Source: Neoroseomonas lacus
GTDB lineage: Bacteria; Pseudomonadota; Alphaproteobacteria; Acetobacterales; Acetobacteraceae
Length of the DNA stretch: 64,000 nucleotides
Direction: 5' to 3'
Assembly: GCF_014644535.1 (NCBI RefSeq)
Contig: NZ_BMKW01000009.1
Location: forward strand, 124,001-188,000
Each line of letters opens with the position of its first letter. Position 1 is the first letter of the stretch. A model generated the notes under the pieces. The model was not told the DNA's origin. It did no database searches and saw only the letters and a list, made by a program, of their open reading frames with translations. A program made the translations under genes and the position numbers. Below are positions 1 through 7,881 of this stretch, piece by piece.

Positions 1-811
1 ACCATGGGGGCAGGCGCCCCAGCCGGTTCTCAAGGATGGCGAACCATGTGGGTTCGCCGGCCGCGCGGGGAAGAAGTAACCCCGCCGAATCGGTGCGGAA
101 GCGGGACAGGGTCACGGCATCGCGCACATTGCCGCCCACCGCCTCGACCTGGCCAGGGCGCACGCGGACCACGATGTCGCAATGCATTGGCCGGAACCGG
201 CCGCGTTCGGAGATGCGGTCGCGCCACGACGCCAGCGGCGCCGCCGAGCGGTCGGCGCAGACCAGGTCGCCTACCCGCGGCGCGCGTTCGGTCACCTCAT
301 GCGGAATGAAGGGCGCGGTGGCCGGGAAGCGTTGGGAATCCGTGATCAGCGCATCGACGTAGAAGGCATGCGCGGCCGAGGACGGAAATTCCCGCCCATC
401 CACCCCGGCCCCACGCATCACGAAGGAGATGAAGGCCGCCGACCAGGCCGGTTCCTGCCACAGGCCAGGGTCGCCGTCGCGATACCGCACGCGGTTGCGC
501 GCGATCGGCGCCGCGCCATCCGGCACGGCCCGCCAATAGGCCAGCACGCGGGGGAAATTCGCCACATCGGATTCCTGGCCGCGCGGCGGGGCGGCTGCAT
601 CCTGGCGGCCCCAATCCTCCCACTCGGCCATGGCGATGCGCAGCATCCGCTCGCGCGCGGCGGGGGGGTAGGAGAGCGGCGGCTCAGGGGGCGGCGGGGC
701 GACGGCGCAGGCGGCGAGAGACATCAGCAGTGCCAGGGCCAGGAGGCAGGCCGAGGGGCGCTGCTTCGCGAGAAGCGCGGCAGGAAACTCGGTTTGCGCA
801 TGTCGTGACAT
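1..811 (-). CDS. DUF2272 domain lipoprotein (3' end outside window)
   Basis: The reading frame is open from an ATG at 811 to the left edge of the window, so the C-terminus is missing. The first 35 residues form a lipoprotein signal peptide: a leucine/alanine-rich stretch ends in the lipobox LAAC (Cys35), followed by a proline-rich linker. The remainder matches the DUF2272 pattern, with a conserved Trp-Ser-Ala-Ala-Phe-Ile-Ser segment followed by an Arg-Gly-Ala-Gly motif and His-Ala-Phe-Tyr. DUF2272 is a CHAP/NlpC-like fold of unproven activity, so an envelope or peptidoglycan role is inference. An internal ATG near 724 would cut the signal peptide, so the upstream start is preferred. No operon partner is visible. 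Confidence 0.8.
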   Translation of the reverse strand, partial: MSRHAQTEFPAALLAKQRPSACLLALALLMSLAACAVAPPPPEPPLSYPPAARERMLRIAMAEWEDWGRQDAAAPPRGQESDVANFPRVLAYWRAVPDGAAPIARNRVRYRDGDPGLWQEPAWSAAFISFVMRGAGVDGREFPSSAAHAFYVDALITDSQRFPATAPFIPHEVTERAPRVGDLVCADRSAAPLASWRDRISERGRFRPMHCDIVVRVRPGQVEAVGGNVRDAVTLSRFRTDSAGLLLPRAAGEPTWFAILENRLGRLPPW

Positions 812-839
812 CGAGCGGCGCTGCCCCTCGAGCACCCCG

Positions 840-860
840 GCAGGAAACTCAGTTTCCTGC
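840..860. repeat. Perfect 10-bp palindrome with one-base centre
   Basis: The arms GCAGGAAACT and AGTTTCCTGC are perfectly complementary around a single C. A partial copy of the left arm (GCAGGAAACTC) occurs about 60 bp away at 780-790, inside the start region of the DUF2272 gene. It lies just upstream of that gene and could be an operator or a repetitive palindrome. There is no T-run, so it does not look like a terminator. Confidence 0.5.
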
Positions 861-1102
861 ACCTTCGGGCGATTGCTGCGCAATCGATCGGCGCGGGAAC
901 GGTGGGTAGAAGGCGGCCTCTGTACGGGCTGTCCGCAAAGGATGCGCAGCGACGCGACAGCCCACGCGACCGTCGATCGCCACCCCGCCATTGGAAACCG
1001 ATATTTAGCACGGGCCACGACGGCGGGATTCGATGCCAAGACGCGTTCCCCTGCCCCAAGCGACTTTCGCTGCCGCGAACCCCCTTCGCGCCCGACACCC
1101 AG

Positions 1103-1163
1103 TATCGGTTTCCAAAGGCCTCGGGCCTTTGGTGGGGTGGCTTGGAGGGGCAAAGCCCCTCCA
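1103..1163 (+). repeat. Family-1 palindromic intergenic repeat (two stem-loops)
   Basis: There are two adjacent hairpins. CCAAAGGCC and GGCCTTTGG (1112-1132) form a 9-bp stem. After GTGGGGTGGCTT, GGAGGGGC and GCCCCTCC (1144-1162) form an 8-bp stem. The same two-hairpin layout recurs at 4466-4516, 13704-13769 (reverse), 34251-34317 and 38169-38221. Confidence 0.75.
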
Positions 1164-1323
1164 ATCGGTCTGGCGGAAGCAGCAACGAAATCAGGCCGAC
1201 CCTTGGGCCGTTCCCTCGGGGCGCGAGCGAGTGCCTCGCGCGGCGGGGGAAAAGCCCTCTCCGGTTTCGCCGCCGGTCGGCACGATCCTGACGCATACGG
1301 GGCAAGGCTTTTCCCCGTCCACG

Positions 1324-3072
1324 TCATCCCGCCACCCGCGCCATGGCCCCTTCCGGCGGCACCAGCGCGGCCAGCGCCGCCGCCTGCGCCGAGACCGTCC
1401 CATCCACGATCAGCGCATCCCCTTCCGGCCGGATCCGCGCCTGTAGGAAACGCAGCGCCAGGTCGGCGAGGAAGGCCAGGCGTCGCGCCTCCGCTTCGGG
1501 CATCGTCAGCGTGCCGAACACCCGCGCCGCCTGCGCCGCCCGCAGCGCGCGCAGCACATGCGCCAGCGCCTCGGTGTCCGCCGCCGGCGTCGCCGGCAGG
1601 GTGATGGTGTCGACCGGGCCGGGCAGGGTGATCAGCGCCAGCGCCGCGATGCCGCGCCGCAGCGCCTCGCCGACCGGCTCTGCCGCGCCGAGCGCCAGGC
1701 GCCGCGCCAGCGCCAATAGCGCGGCCGCATGCTCGGCCACGGAAGCGACGGCGCCGCCGGGTTCGCGGAACACGCCGTCGCCGGCCTGGGTCGCCAGCAA
1801 TCTGGCGACAAGCCCGTTGATCCGCGCCCGGTCCTCGGCATCGCGGGTGATGCGGAACAGCGCCTCGCTCGCCATCAGCGCATGGGCCAATTCGCCGGGG
1901 GTGGTTTCGTCCCCAGGCAATGCCGCCAGGATGCGCCGGACCGCCGCCGACAGGGCCTCGGCACGTTTCCCGTCCCCGAAGACGAGTTGGGTGGCCAACG
2001 CGGCGGCGATGCGCTGGCGCGGGGCGGCGCTGGCCGCATCGGCACCACGCGGCGCGACGATCGGCAGCTCGGTGCCGCACAACAGCAGCCGGTCCTCGCG
2101 CTGGGTGAGCGCCTCGCCCGCCGCCAGCCGCGTGCCGGCATAGCGGGTCAGCAGCCAATGCAGCCGCCCCTCGGTCGGGCCGGAGGCCTTCACGTTCAAC
2201 ACCGCCGCCGGGTCGCGCGGCGTCAGCAGCACGGCATGCGCGCGCGACGGCGTGCGGCCCTGCCGCACCCCATAGGCGGCCAGCGGACCCTCATGGACGG
2301 TCACATTGTCCCCGGCGGGGCTGGCGCGCCGTCCGTCGCCCAGCACCAATGTGCCGTACTCGACGCCATCGCCCGGGCTCATCGCATCGCAGGCGGTGGT
2401 GATGCGCGGCCGGTCGAGGACGACGCCGGGCAACGGCGTCAGCGTCACCGTCAGCGCCACCACAGGGGTGTCGGCGCGCAGCTCGTACACGTAGCGCAGC
2501 CGGGCAACCTCGCGTGGGCCACCGCGCGAGAAGCGGCCACCACGGCCGGACAGCACACTTTCATGGAACAGGCGGACACCGCCCTCAGCATCCTCGATGC
2601 CGGCGGCAACGATGGCATCCTCGACATCGAGGCAATGCCAGCGGCCCTTGAAGGCGAATTCCACCAGATTGCCGCCATGGATCAGCGCCGGCGGGCCATC
2701 GGTGCCGTGCAGATGCTGGCGGATTTCGCCGCGGAACAGGTCGCCGGTGAACAGGTGGTGCGGCGTGGTGATGCGCAGGTCGCGCGGGGTCTCGTTCTCG
2801 ACCACGATGCGCGCCGGGCCGATGGCGCCGGGGGCCGGGCCGGGCCCGCCGGCGAGCGCCAGCAGCAGGTCGATCGCGCCATCCCCGCCGCCGAGCATCG
2901 GGTGTGCCAAGGCCTCGGCCACCGCTGCATTGGCGGTCAGGTCGAAGACGGCGCCATCCGGCTTCTGGGCGAAGGCAGGGGCGAAGCCGTCGGGCAGCCG
3001 GGCCGGCGCGACGAATCGCGCCAGTCCCCGCGCCAGACCGTCCCGCACCGCATCCATGCCACTGCCGCTCAT
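1324..3072 (-). CDS. Conserved hypothetical protein, 582 residues
   Basis: I do not recognise the family. The N-terminal half (about residues 1-290) is rich in Thr, Val and aromatic residues with alternating hydrophobics, suggesting beta structure. The C-terminal half is Ala/Leu-rich with repeated amphipathic helices, as in an alpha-toroid. That two-part layout is seen in some polysaccharide-processing enzymes, but no catalytic motif is visible and the comparison is weak. There is no signal peptide. The chosen ATG at 3072 gives the N-terminus MSGSGMDAVRDG; a second ATG lies at 3057. The open frame continues further upstream, but it would cross the start of the divergent secreted-protein gene, so the shorter start is preferred. 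Confidence 0.55.
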   Translation of the reverse strand: MSGSGMDAVRDGLARGLARFVAPARLPDGFAPAFAQKPDGAVFDLTANAAVAEALAHPMLGGGDGAIDLLLALAGGPGPAPGAIGPARIVVENETPRDLRITTPHHLFTGDLFRGEIRQHLHGTDGPPALIHGGNLVEFAFKGRWHCLDVEDAIVAAGIEDAEGGVRLFHESVLSGRGGRFSRGGPREVARLRYVYELRADTPVVALTVTLTPLPGVVLDRPRITTACDAMSPGDGVEYGTLVLGDGRRASPAGDNVTVHEGPLAAYGVRQGRTPSRAHAVLLTPRDPAAVLNVKASGPTEGRLHWLLTRYAGTRLAAGEALTQREDRLLLCGTELPIVAPRGADAASAAPRQRIAAALATQLVFGDGKRAEALSAAVRRILAALPGDETTPGELAHALMASEALFRITRDAEDRARINGLVARLLATQAGDGVFREPGGAVASVAEHAAALLALARRLALGAAEPVGEALRRGIAALALITLPGPVDTITLPATPAADTEALAHVLRALRAAQAARVFGTLTMPEAEARRLAFLADLALRFLQARIRPEGDALIVDGTVSAQAAALAALVPPEGAMARVAG

Positions 3073-3118
3073 CCCGCCCGTTCTAGCCGTGGCGCATGGG
3101 GGCGCGATAGGGTGTGGC

Positions 3119-3913
3119 ATGAACGCATCGCGACGCCATTGCCCGGGCCGCGCGGCACGATGGCAGCCCCGCGCCGGCGCCGCGCTGCTGCTGGCGCTGC
3201 TGGCGGCCCCGGCCGCGGCGCAGGCGCCGGACTGGCGCGCCGCCGCCCCGGCCCTGCCGCTGCGAGGGCCACAGCGCCCGATCACCACCCCGGTCGCGAT
3301 CGGCGGCGCCGGCTGGGGACCGTGGCGGCACATCTGCCGCGAACAGACCGACCGCCCCGGCCGCGCGCCGACGCGCGATTGCCTGACCGTCGCCGCCGTG
3401 CAGCCCGAGCCTGGCGGCACCAGGCTGGTGTTGGTGCAGGACCGCACCGGGCTGCGGATGTCGGTGCTGCGCGGCACGGAAGGGCGCATCAGCGAATTCA
3501 CCGCGCTGCGGGCCGACGGCACCGCCCTGCCGCACGATGAGGTGCGCGACGGGCTGCTGGCGGCCTGGCGCGACCAATTCGCGACGCTGAGCCTGGAACG
3601 CCGCCGCATCGTGGTGGGCGAGGACTTCCCGATGGCCATCGACGGATCGAGCCGCGGCGGCGTCTGCCGGGCGGCCGGGCTGGATGCCATCGCACAGCGG
3701 GCGGTGCTGGTGGCGCGCTGCGCGGTGGAACTCGCCGGGCGGCTGCGCGGCGGGGATTCCGAGGCGCGGGTGGCGATCTTCGCCCATATCGCGGTGGATG
3801 TGGCGAGCGGGGTCGTCCTGGCGCAGGGCTATGCGACGCGGATCGAGACCTTTACCGGCAATGGGCGGTCCAAGGGCGTGGTGGTCACGCCGTCGCGGGT
3901 GATTCTTGAATGA
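3119..3913 (+). CDS. Secreted hypothetical protein
   Basis: This is a 264-residue protein with an N-terminal signal peptide: an Arg-rich n-region, a hydrophobic core of Ala and Leu around residues 20-33, and a predicted cut after PAAAQA. The mature part has a Cys-containing segment (HICREQ, later GVCRAAG) but no family motif I can name. It starts 46 bp from the divergent 582-residue gene, so the two probably share a promoter region. It is followed by a 609-base repeat-rich gap. Function is unknown; periplasmic location is inferred from the signal peptide. Confidence 0.65.
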   Translation: MNASRRHCPGRAARWQPRAGAALLLALLAAPAAAQAPDWRAAAPALPLRGPQRPITTPVAIGGAGWGPWRHICREQTDRPGRAPTRDCLTVAAVQPEPGGTRLVLVQDRTGLRMSVLRGTEGRISEFTALRADGTALPHDEVRDGLLAAWRDQFATLSLERRRIVVGEDFPMAIDGSSRGGVCRAAGLDAIAQRAVLVARCAVELAGRLRGGDSEARVAIFAHIAVDVASGVVLAQGYATRIETFTGNGRSKGVVVTPSRVILE

Positions 3914-4522
3914 TGCGGCAGGGTCCCGCGCCATTCCGGCGACAGGCCGCCGGGGCGGTGGTTCGGGGGATTGAGAGGGACCTTGCCCCTCCCGGGCACA
4001 TCCCACCAAAGGCCTGACACCAACGCGCGCTGTTTGCGACGGTTGGTATCCACACCTTCGTGCCTCCACATGCGTCGTGCCGGAGGCACGCCTTCGGCGT
4101 ATCGTGCCGGAGGCACCCCCTCAGCGTGACGCAAAAACTCCTGGTTTGCTCGGCTTTCGCGGGGCTCCCGACGGGCCGCCTTCGCGGCCTCGGCAGACGT
4201 CAAAGCCTCATGCCGTTGCTATCATGGCCTCTGGAGACCTCGATCTGATGCCGGGCACGACCATGGGCATCAGCATCGGCGGACAGCGCCTGGGACGGGC
4301 CGAAATCAGTCAACGCATTGATTTTACAAACTTTAAGATTTTAGGATTTTAAGCCTTTATCGGCCCTGCATGCACAAGGCGCATGATACCTTTGGTGTGA
4401 AGAACATATCAAGAACGCTTTCCAAAATCCAGCGCCGTCCCCCGACCAGGGCGGAAACAGGATGTCCAGAGGCCTCGGGCCTTTGGCGGGGTGGTTTGGA
4501 GGGGCAGAGCCCCTCCATCGAC
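3914..4522. other. Gene-free gap with repeats and an AT-rich patch
   Basis: I see no supportable gene in this 609-base stretch. It contains a reverse, partial family-1 repeat (about 3972-4020), two tandem GTGCC-GGA-GGCAC hairpins at about 4077-4120 that resemble sequence next to hslU, an AT-rich patch around 4316-4360, and a family-1 repeat at 4466-4516 just after the end of the RraA-like gene. Short open frames here change composition across the AT-rich patch and have no recognisable product. Confidence 0.55.
4466..4516 (+). repeat. Family-1 palindromic intergenic repeat
   Basis: The first hairpin is CCAGAGGCC with GGCCTTTGG (4466-4486). The second is GGAGGGGC with GCCCCTCC (4498-4516). The layout and joining sequence match the copy at 1103-1163. 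It ends a few bases from the stop codon of the minus-strand RraA-like gene, so its transcript would carry the hairpin at its 3' end. Confidence 0.75.
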
Positions 4523-5224
4523 CTACTTCTTGCTCGCCTCGTACCGCGCCTTGGTCTCGGCGTTCGGCGGGTACAGGCCGGGCAGTGCCACGCCGCGATC
4601 GACCTCGGTCATGATCCAGGCTTCCAGCCGTTCCTGTTCGACCGCGGCTTCCACCACGGCATCGAGCAGCGCTGCCGGGATGACGACCGCGCCGTCCATG
4701 TCGGCGACGATGATGTCGCCGGGGATGACGGTGACGCCGCCGCAGCCGATCGTCTCCTGCCAGCCGACGAAGTTCAGCGCGGCGACCGAGGCCGGCGCCA
4801 CATAGCCCTGGCAGAACACCGGCAGGCCGGTGCCGATCACGCCGGCGCCGTCGCGCAGCACACCGTCGGTCACCAGGCCGGCGACGCCCTTCTTGGCCAT
4901 GCGGGCGCAGAGGATGTCGCCGAAGATGCCGGCGGCGGTGCTGCCCATCGCGTCAGCCACGGCGACGGCGCCTTCCGGCATTTCCTCGATCGCGGCGCGG
5001 GTGGAGCGCGGGGAGGACCAGCTGTCGACCGTCGCCAGGTCCTCGCGCGTCGGCGTGAAGCGCAGGGTGAAGGCGGGGCCGACGATGCGCTTGGCTTGGC
5101 CGGGCACGATCGGACGCGAGCCGGCGATGTAGCAGAAGCGCACGCCCTTCTTGAGCAGCACGGTGGTCAGCGTCGCCGTGGTGACGCCCTCGAGGGCGGT
5201 TTTCTGGGCGGGGGTGAGGGGCAT
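4523..5224 (-). CDS. RraA-like / HMG-CHA aldolase family protein
   Basis: This 233-residue protein belongs to the RraA fold family. It carries the characteristic GDIIVADMDGAVVIP segment near residues 172-186 and the GLVTDGVLRD segment near 119-128, which holds the Arg-Asp pair that in the aldolase members contacts pyruvate and metal. Family members are either RNase E regulators or divalent-metal aldolases such as HMG/CHA aldolase. The length and intact motif fit the aldolase-type branch common in Roseomonas-like genomes, but the substrate cannot be told. The ATG at 5224 is the obvious start. The gene stands alone between repeat-rich gaps. Confidence 0.85.
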   Translation of the reverse strand: MPLTPAQKTALEGVTTATLTTVLLKKGVRFCYIAGSRPIVPGQAKRIVGPAFTLRFTPTREDLATVDSWSSPRSTRAAIEEMPEGAVAVADAMGSTAAGIFGDILCARMAKKGVAGLVTDGVLRDGAGVIGTGLPVFCQGYVAPASVAALNFVGWQETIGCGGVTVIPGDIIVADMDGAVVIPAALLDAVVEAAVEQERLEAWIMTEVDRGVALPGLYPPNAETKARYEASKK

Positions 5225-5390
5225 GGCGCGTCTCTCCTTCAGCGTCGCCTGTGCATCGCAGGGGGGCGAGGCGGCGGCAAGGGGGCGGGCGCAGTTTCAG
5301 CTTCCGCGATGCCACGCCGCCCGTGACGGATGCCATCGACGCGGCGCCGCGGCCTCGATCCGGCACGCGGCGGCGGATCCGCCGCCACCG

Positions 5391-6989
5391 TCACGCGAAC
5401 CAGTCGGTACTCGCCTCGGCCGCGGTAAGCCCGAGCAGCGTCACCGCGATGCCGCCGAATTCCATCCGCACGCCGCCCTCGACATCGGTCGCCGAGGCCA
5501 GCAGGCCCGCCTCCTGCGCCGCCGTCGCGACGCGCAGCAGGTCGTGATCCGCCGCCTCGGTGTAGCGCAGCGTGATGGCATCGAGCGGCACTGACATGGC
5601 CAAATTGCCGATATTGGTGCGGCCTTCGATTTCGATATGGTCCGCCGGCTGCATCCCGGCGAGCACAGGGCCGAGGTCCGGCCGGCTGTCCGCATAGGGC
5701 AGGCTGAAGCTTTCCAGCAATTGCCCGTCGCGCCATGTCGTCACCGTGCCGAGGCTGTTCGCCGCCTTGATGACCGTGCCGGCCTCGACCACGAACAGCC
5801 GACCATCGGGGTCGGAGATGCCGAGGGTGCCACTGATGGCCCGGACGGATCCGCCCTCGCGCACCGTCACCGGGTAGTAGCCGTCCAGCAGCGTGCCGTC
5901 CGCAAAGGTCGGGTCTTCGGCGTCGTCATTGACCACGCCCCAGGCCAGGCCATAGCTGCCCGAGAGCGTGCTGCCGGCCTCCAGCTCGTTGAAGGTGATG
6001 GCCAAGCTCCGCGGCGCGATGCGGAAGTCGGTGATGGTCGCCTCGTCGCCGGCGACCAGCCAGAACAGGTCGTCGCCGGCGCCGCCGGTCATGCGGTCCA
6101 CCCCGGTCGAGGCCACCAGGGTGTCGGCGCCGCCGCCGCCGCGGAGCAGGTCGTCCCCCGGGCCGCCGCGCAGCATGTCCGCCCCGCCGCCGCCGATCAG
6201 CGTGTCGTCGCCGAAGCCGCCGGCGAGGAAATCCGCGCCGGCGTCGAAGTCCGGCAGGCCTTCGGCGCCGGGCTTGAGGGATCGGAGGCCGCCGATCAGC
6301 AGGTCATTGCCCGACCCGCCATAGATGACATCCGCCCCGGCGCCGCCGAGCAGCACATCGGCGTCGTTGCCGGCCATGATGGTGTCGGCGCCGACCTCGC
6401 CGAAGATGGTGTCCTGCCCGTCCTGGCCGAGCAGCAGGTCATCGCCCGGCCCGCCGCGGATGCTGTCATTGCCGCCCCAGGCGGCGATGGTGTCGTTGCC
6501 GGGGTCGTCATCGGGCGACCCGCCGAGGTCGGGCGACCACCACGCCCCGCCGTAGAACACCTCGGCATCGTTGCCGCCGCGCAGGCGGTCGTTGCCGTCC
6601 CCGCCGATCAGCCAGTTTTCGTCGGCACCGCCGATCAACGTATCGTCGCCGGTGCCGCCATACAGCTGGTCCCGCCCGGCGCCGCCGATCAGCCGGTCGT
6701 CGCCATCGCCGCCGCCGATGATATCGTTGCCGTCGCCGCCATGCATGGTGTCGTCGCCGGCGTCGAAACCCGGATCGACTTCGCCGGGCGGCACCGGCCT
6801 GTTGTAATCGAGCCAGCCGATCCGGTCGTCGCCCGCGCCACCCAGGATCAGGTCCCGCCCATCACCGCCACGCAGGTCATCCGCCCCGTTGAAGCCGAAC
6901 AACGTGTCATCCCCGGCAGTGCCGAGGAGGTAGTCGGCGCGGCCGGTGCCGAGCCGGCGCAGCCCGGTGCTCAGGAGAGTCTGTGACAA
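5391..6989 (-). CDS. RTX calcium-binding repeat protein
   Basis: This 532-residue protein has more than a dozen glycine/aspartate nonapeptides of the GGxGxDxLx type (for example GGAGDDRIG, GGDGNDII, GGTGDDTLIG) between about residues 25 and 310, forming a calcium-binding parallel beta-roll. The C-terminal 200 residues are non-repetitive and end in a hydrophobic tail, as in substrates of type I secretion. No catalytic domain or neighbouring ABC/MFP secretion gene is visible, so it is probably an orphan secreted adhesin or matrix protein. Translation seems to start at TTG (6989) behind an AAAAAAGGG Shine-Dalgarno about 8 bases upstream; no ATG or GTG is close. Confidence 0.85.
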   Translation of the reverse strand: MSQTLLSTGLRRLGTGRADYLLGTAGDDTLFGFNGADDLRGGDGRDLILGGAGDDRIGWLDYNRPVPPGEVDPGFDAGDDTMHGGDGNDIIGGGDGDDRLIGGAGRDQLYGGTGDDTLIGGADENWLIGGDGNDRLRGGNDAEVFYGGAWWSPDLGGSPDDDPGNDTIAAWGGNDSIRGGPGDDLLLGQDGQDTIFGEVGADTIMAGNDADVLLGGAGADVIYGGSGNDLLIGGLRSLKPGAEGLPDFDAGADFLAGGFGDDTLIGGGGADMLRGGPGDDLLRGGGGADTLVASTGVDRMTGGAGDDLFWLVAGDEATITDFRIAPRSLAITFNELEAGSTLSGSYGLAWGVVNDDAEDPTFADGTLLDGYYPVTVREGGSVRAISGTLGISDPDGRLFVVEAGTVIKAANSLGTVTTWRDGQLLESFSLPYADSRPDLGPVLAGMQPADHIEIEGRTNIGNLAMSVPLDAITLRYTEAADHDLLRVATAAQEAGLLASATDVEGGVRMEFGGIAVTLLGLTAAEASTDWFA

Positions 6990-7035
6990 TGGCGGGACCC
7001 TTTTTTCGGCCCGTTGATCGGCTCACGCCGCGAGC

Positions 7036-7049
7036 GATTTGGGCAAATC
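7036..7049. promoter_or_regulatory. Operator-like palindrome upstream of RTX gene
   Basis: GATTTG-GG-CAAATC is a perfect 6+6 inverted repeat 47-60 bases upstream of the TTG start of the RTX gene, within one of the few AT-richer stretches of the region. Its position fits a regulator site. The regulator is unknown. Confidence 0.35.
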
Positions 7050-7245
7050 TCAAGCATCCTGAATCTTAAATGAAAAATGACGTTCCCGTCATCCCGCCGA
7101 GGCCAGCCGATCTTGGGTCCGCGCCCCCTTGGCGAAGCGGCCCGGTCGGCGGTGGCCCCTGAGCGCCGGCGCGCGCCCCTTGCGTGCACACCCCGCCGAC
7201 CGGGACACTACCTGCCCGCACCCCCCCAGCCCGGAGCTTCACCGC

Positions 7246-7779
7246 GTGACGCACACCCTTTCTCGGCGCCTGCTGCTTGCCGTGACGCTGCCGCTGGCCG
7301 CCTGTTCGATGCCGACACCGCCGCCGCCGCCGCCCGCCGCCGCTGCGCCGCCGCCGCCGGTGCTGGCCAGCCTTGCCGCCTTCGCCACGGTGAAGTTCCT
7401 CGACCCCGGCACGCGCCGCGCCGTGCTGGAGACCACGGGCGGCGCGGTAGTCGACATGACGGCCGCACCCGAGGTGCGCAATTTCGGCACGCTGCGGCAG
7501 GGTGCTCGGGTGGTGGTCGAATACGACGCCAATGGCGCGGTGCGGATTGCCCAGGCGTCGCGCATCACGCGGGCCGAGGCGGCCGGGCGCATGCGCGCCA
7601 CGGTGCGGGAGGTCGCGATTGGTGGTGGTCGGTTGGTGCTGGACCGGCCGAACGGGGTCACACAGGAAGTCCTGGTGCAGAACGCGGCGATGATGGCCTT
7701 CGCCACCCGCCTGCGTGCCGGCGACGAGGTGGCGGTGACGCTGACGCAGCCAGACGCGCCCGCGACGACGCAGAACTAG
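7246..7779 (+). CDS. Small lipoprotein, hypothetical
   Basis: This 177-residue protein has a lipoprotein signal ending in LAAC (Cys20), then a run of Pro and Ala, then a globular region with regular hydrophobic strands (about residues 45-170). The GTG at 7246 is chosen because it places the lipobox at the usual distance; upstream in-frame starts would add nearly 40 residues before the signal. The fold is not recognised; the strand pattern resembles small beta-barrel lipoproteins. The stop codon TAG is the first base triplet of a family-2 repeat (7778 onward). Confidence 0.7.
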   Translation: MTHTLSRRLLLAVTLPLAACSMPTPPPPPPAAAAPPPPVLASLAAFATVKFLDPGTRRAVLETTGGAVVDMTAAPEVRNFGTLRQGARVVVEYDANGAVRIAQASRITRAEAAGRMRATVREVAIGGGRLVLDRPNGVTQEVLVQNAAMMAFATRLRAGDEVAVTLTQPDAPATTQN

Positions 7780-7870
7780 AGCGGTTCCCCCGAAGGTGGA
7801 ACCGCTCTCGCGTTGTTTGAGCGAGCATCTTCACCCGCCCAGGTGATTCCACCCGGGCGGGATCTGCTCC
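7778..7870 (+). repeat. Family-2 intergenic repeat, copy a (overlaps stop codon)
   Basis: A perfect 11-bp hairpin (AGAGCGGTTCC / GGAACCGCTCT, 7778-7808) starts inside the TAG stop of the upstream lipoprotein. The family core GAGCATCTTCACCCG follows, then a second hairpin (CCCGCCC / GGGCGGG), ending in GATCTGCTC. Related copies lie at about 20021, 21926, 29591, 36462 and 53419. Confidence 0.75.
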
Positions 7871-7881
7871 AGGCGGCCGGC

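Larger units (their letters stand above)
812..1323. other. Gene-free gap with repeat island
   Basis: No credible gene is seen in this 512-base gap. It holds the 21-base palindrome at 840-860, a family-1 palindromic repeat at 1103-1163, a GGAAACCGATA/TATCGGTTTCC inverted pair about 100 bp apart, and an inverted pair GGGGAAAAGCC/GGCTTTTCCCC around 1247-1317 that lies next to the stop of the following minus-strand gene and may act in termination. Confidence 0.6.

Noticed and set aside
1729..3540. Long plus-strand open frame opposite the 582-residue gene
   Set aside because: It is the GC-rich antisense shadow of the minus-strand gene, with low-complexity His/Gln/Arg composition and no ribosome site.
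4077..4352. 91-codon plus-strand frame in the gap before the RraA-like gene
   Set aside because: It runs through hairpin repeats and the AT-rich patch, has no ribosome site and no known product.
5636..6986. Periodic sequence that could be taken for a tandem DNA repeat or CRISPR-like array
   Set aside because: The period is 27 bases or multiples and comes from RTX nonapeptide codons; spacers and repeats are not distinguishable as in CRISPR.
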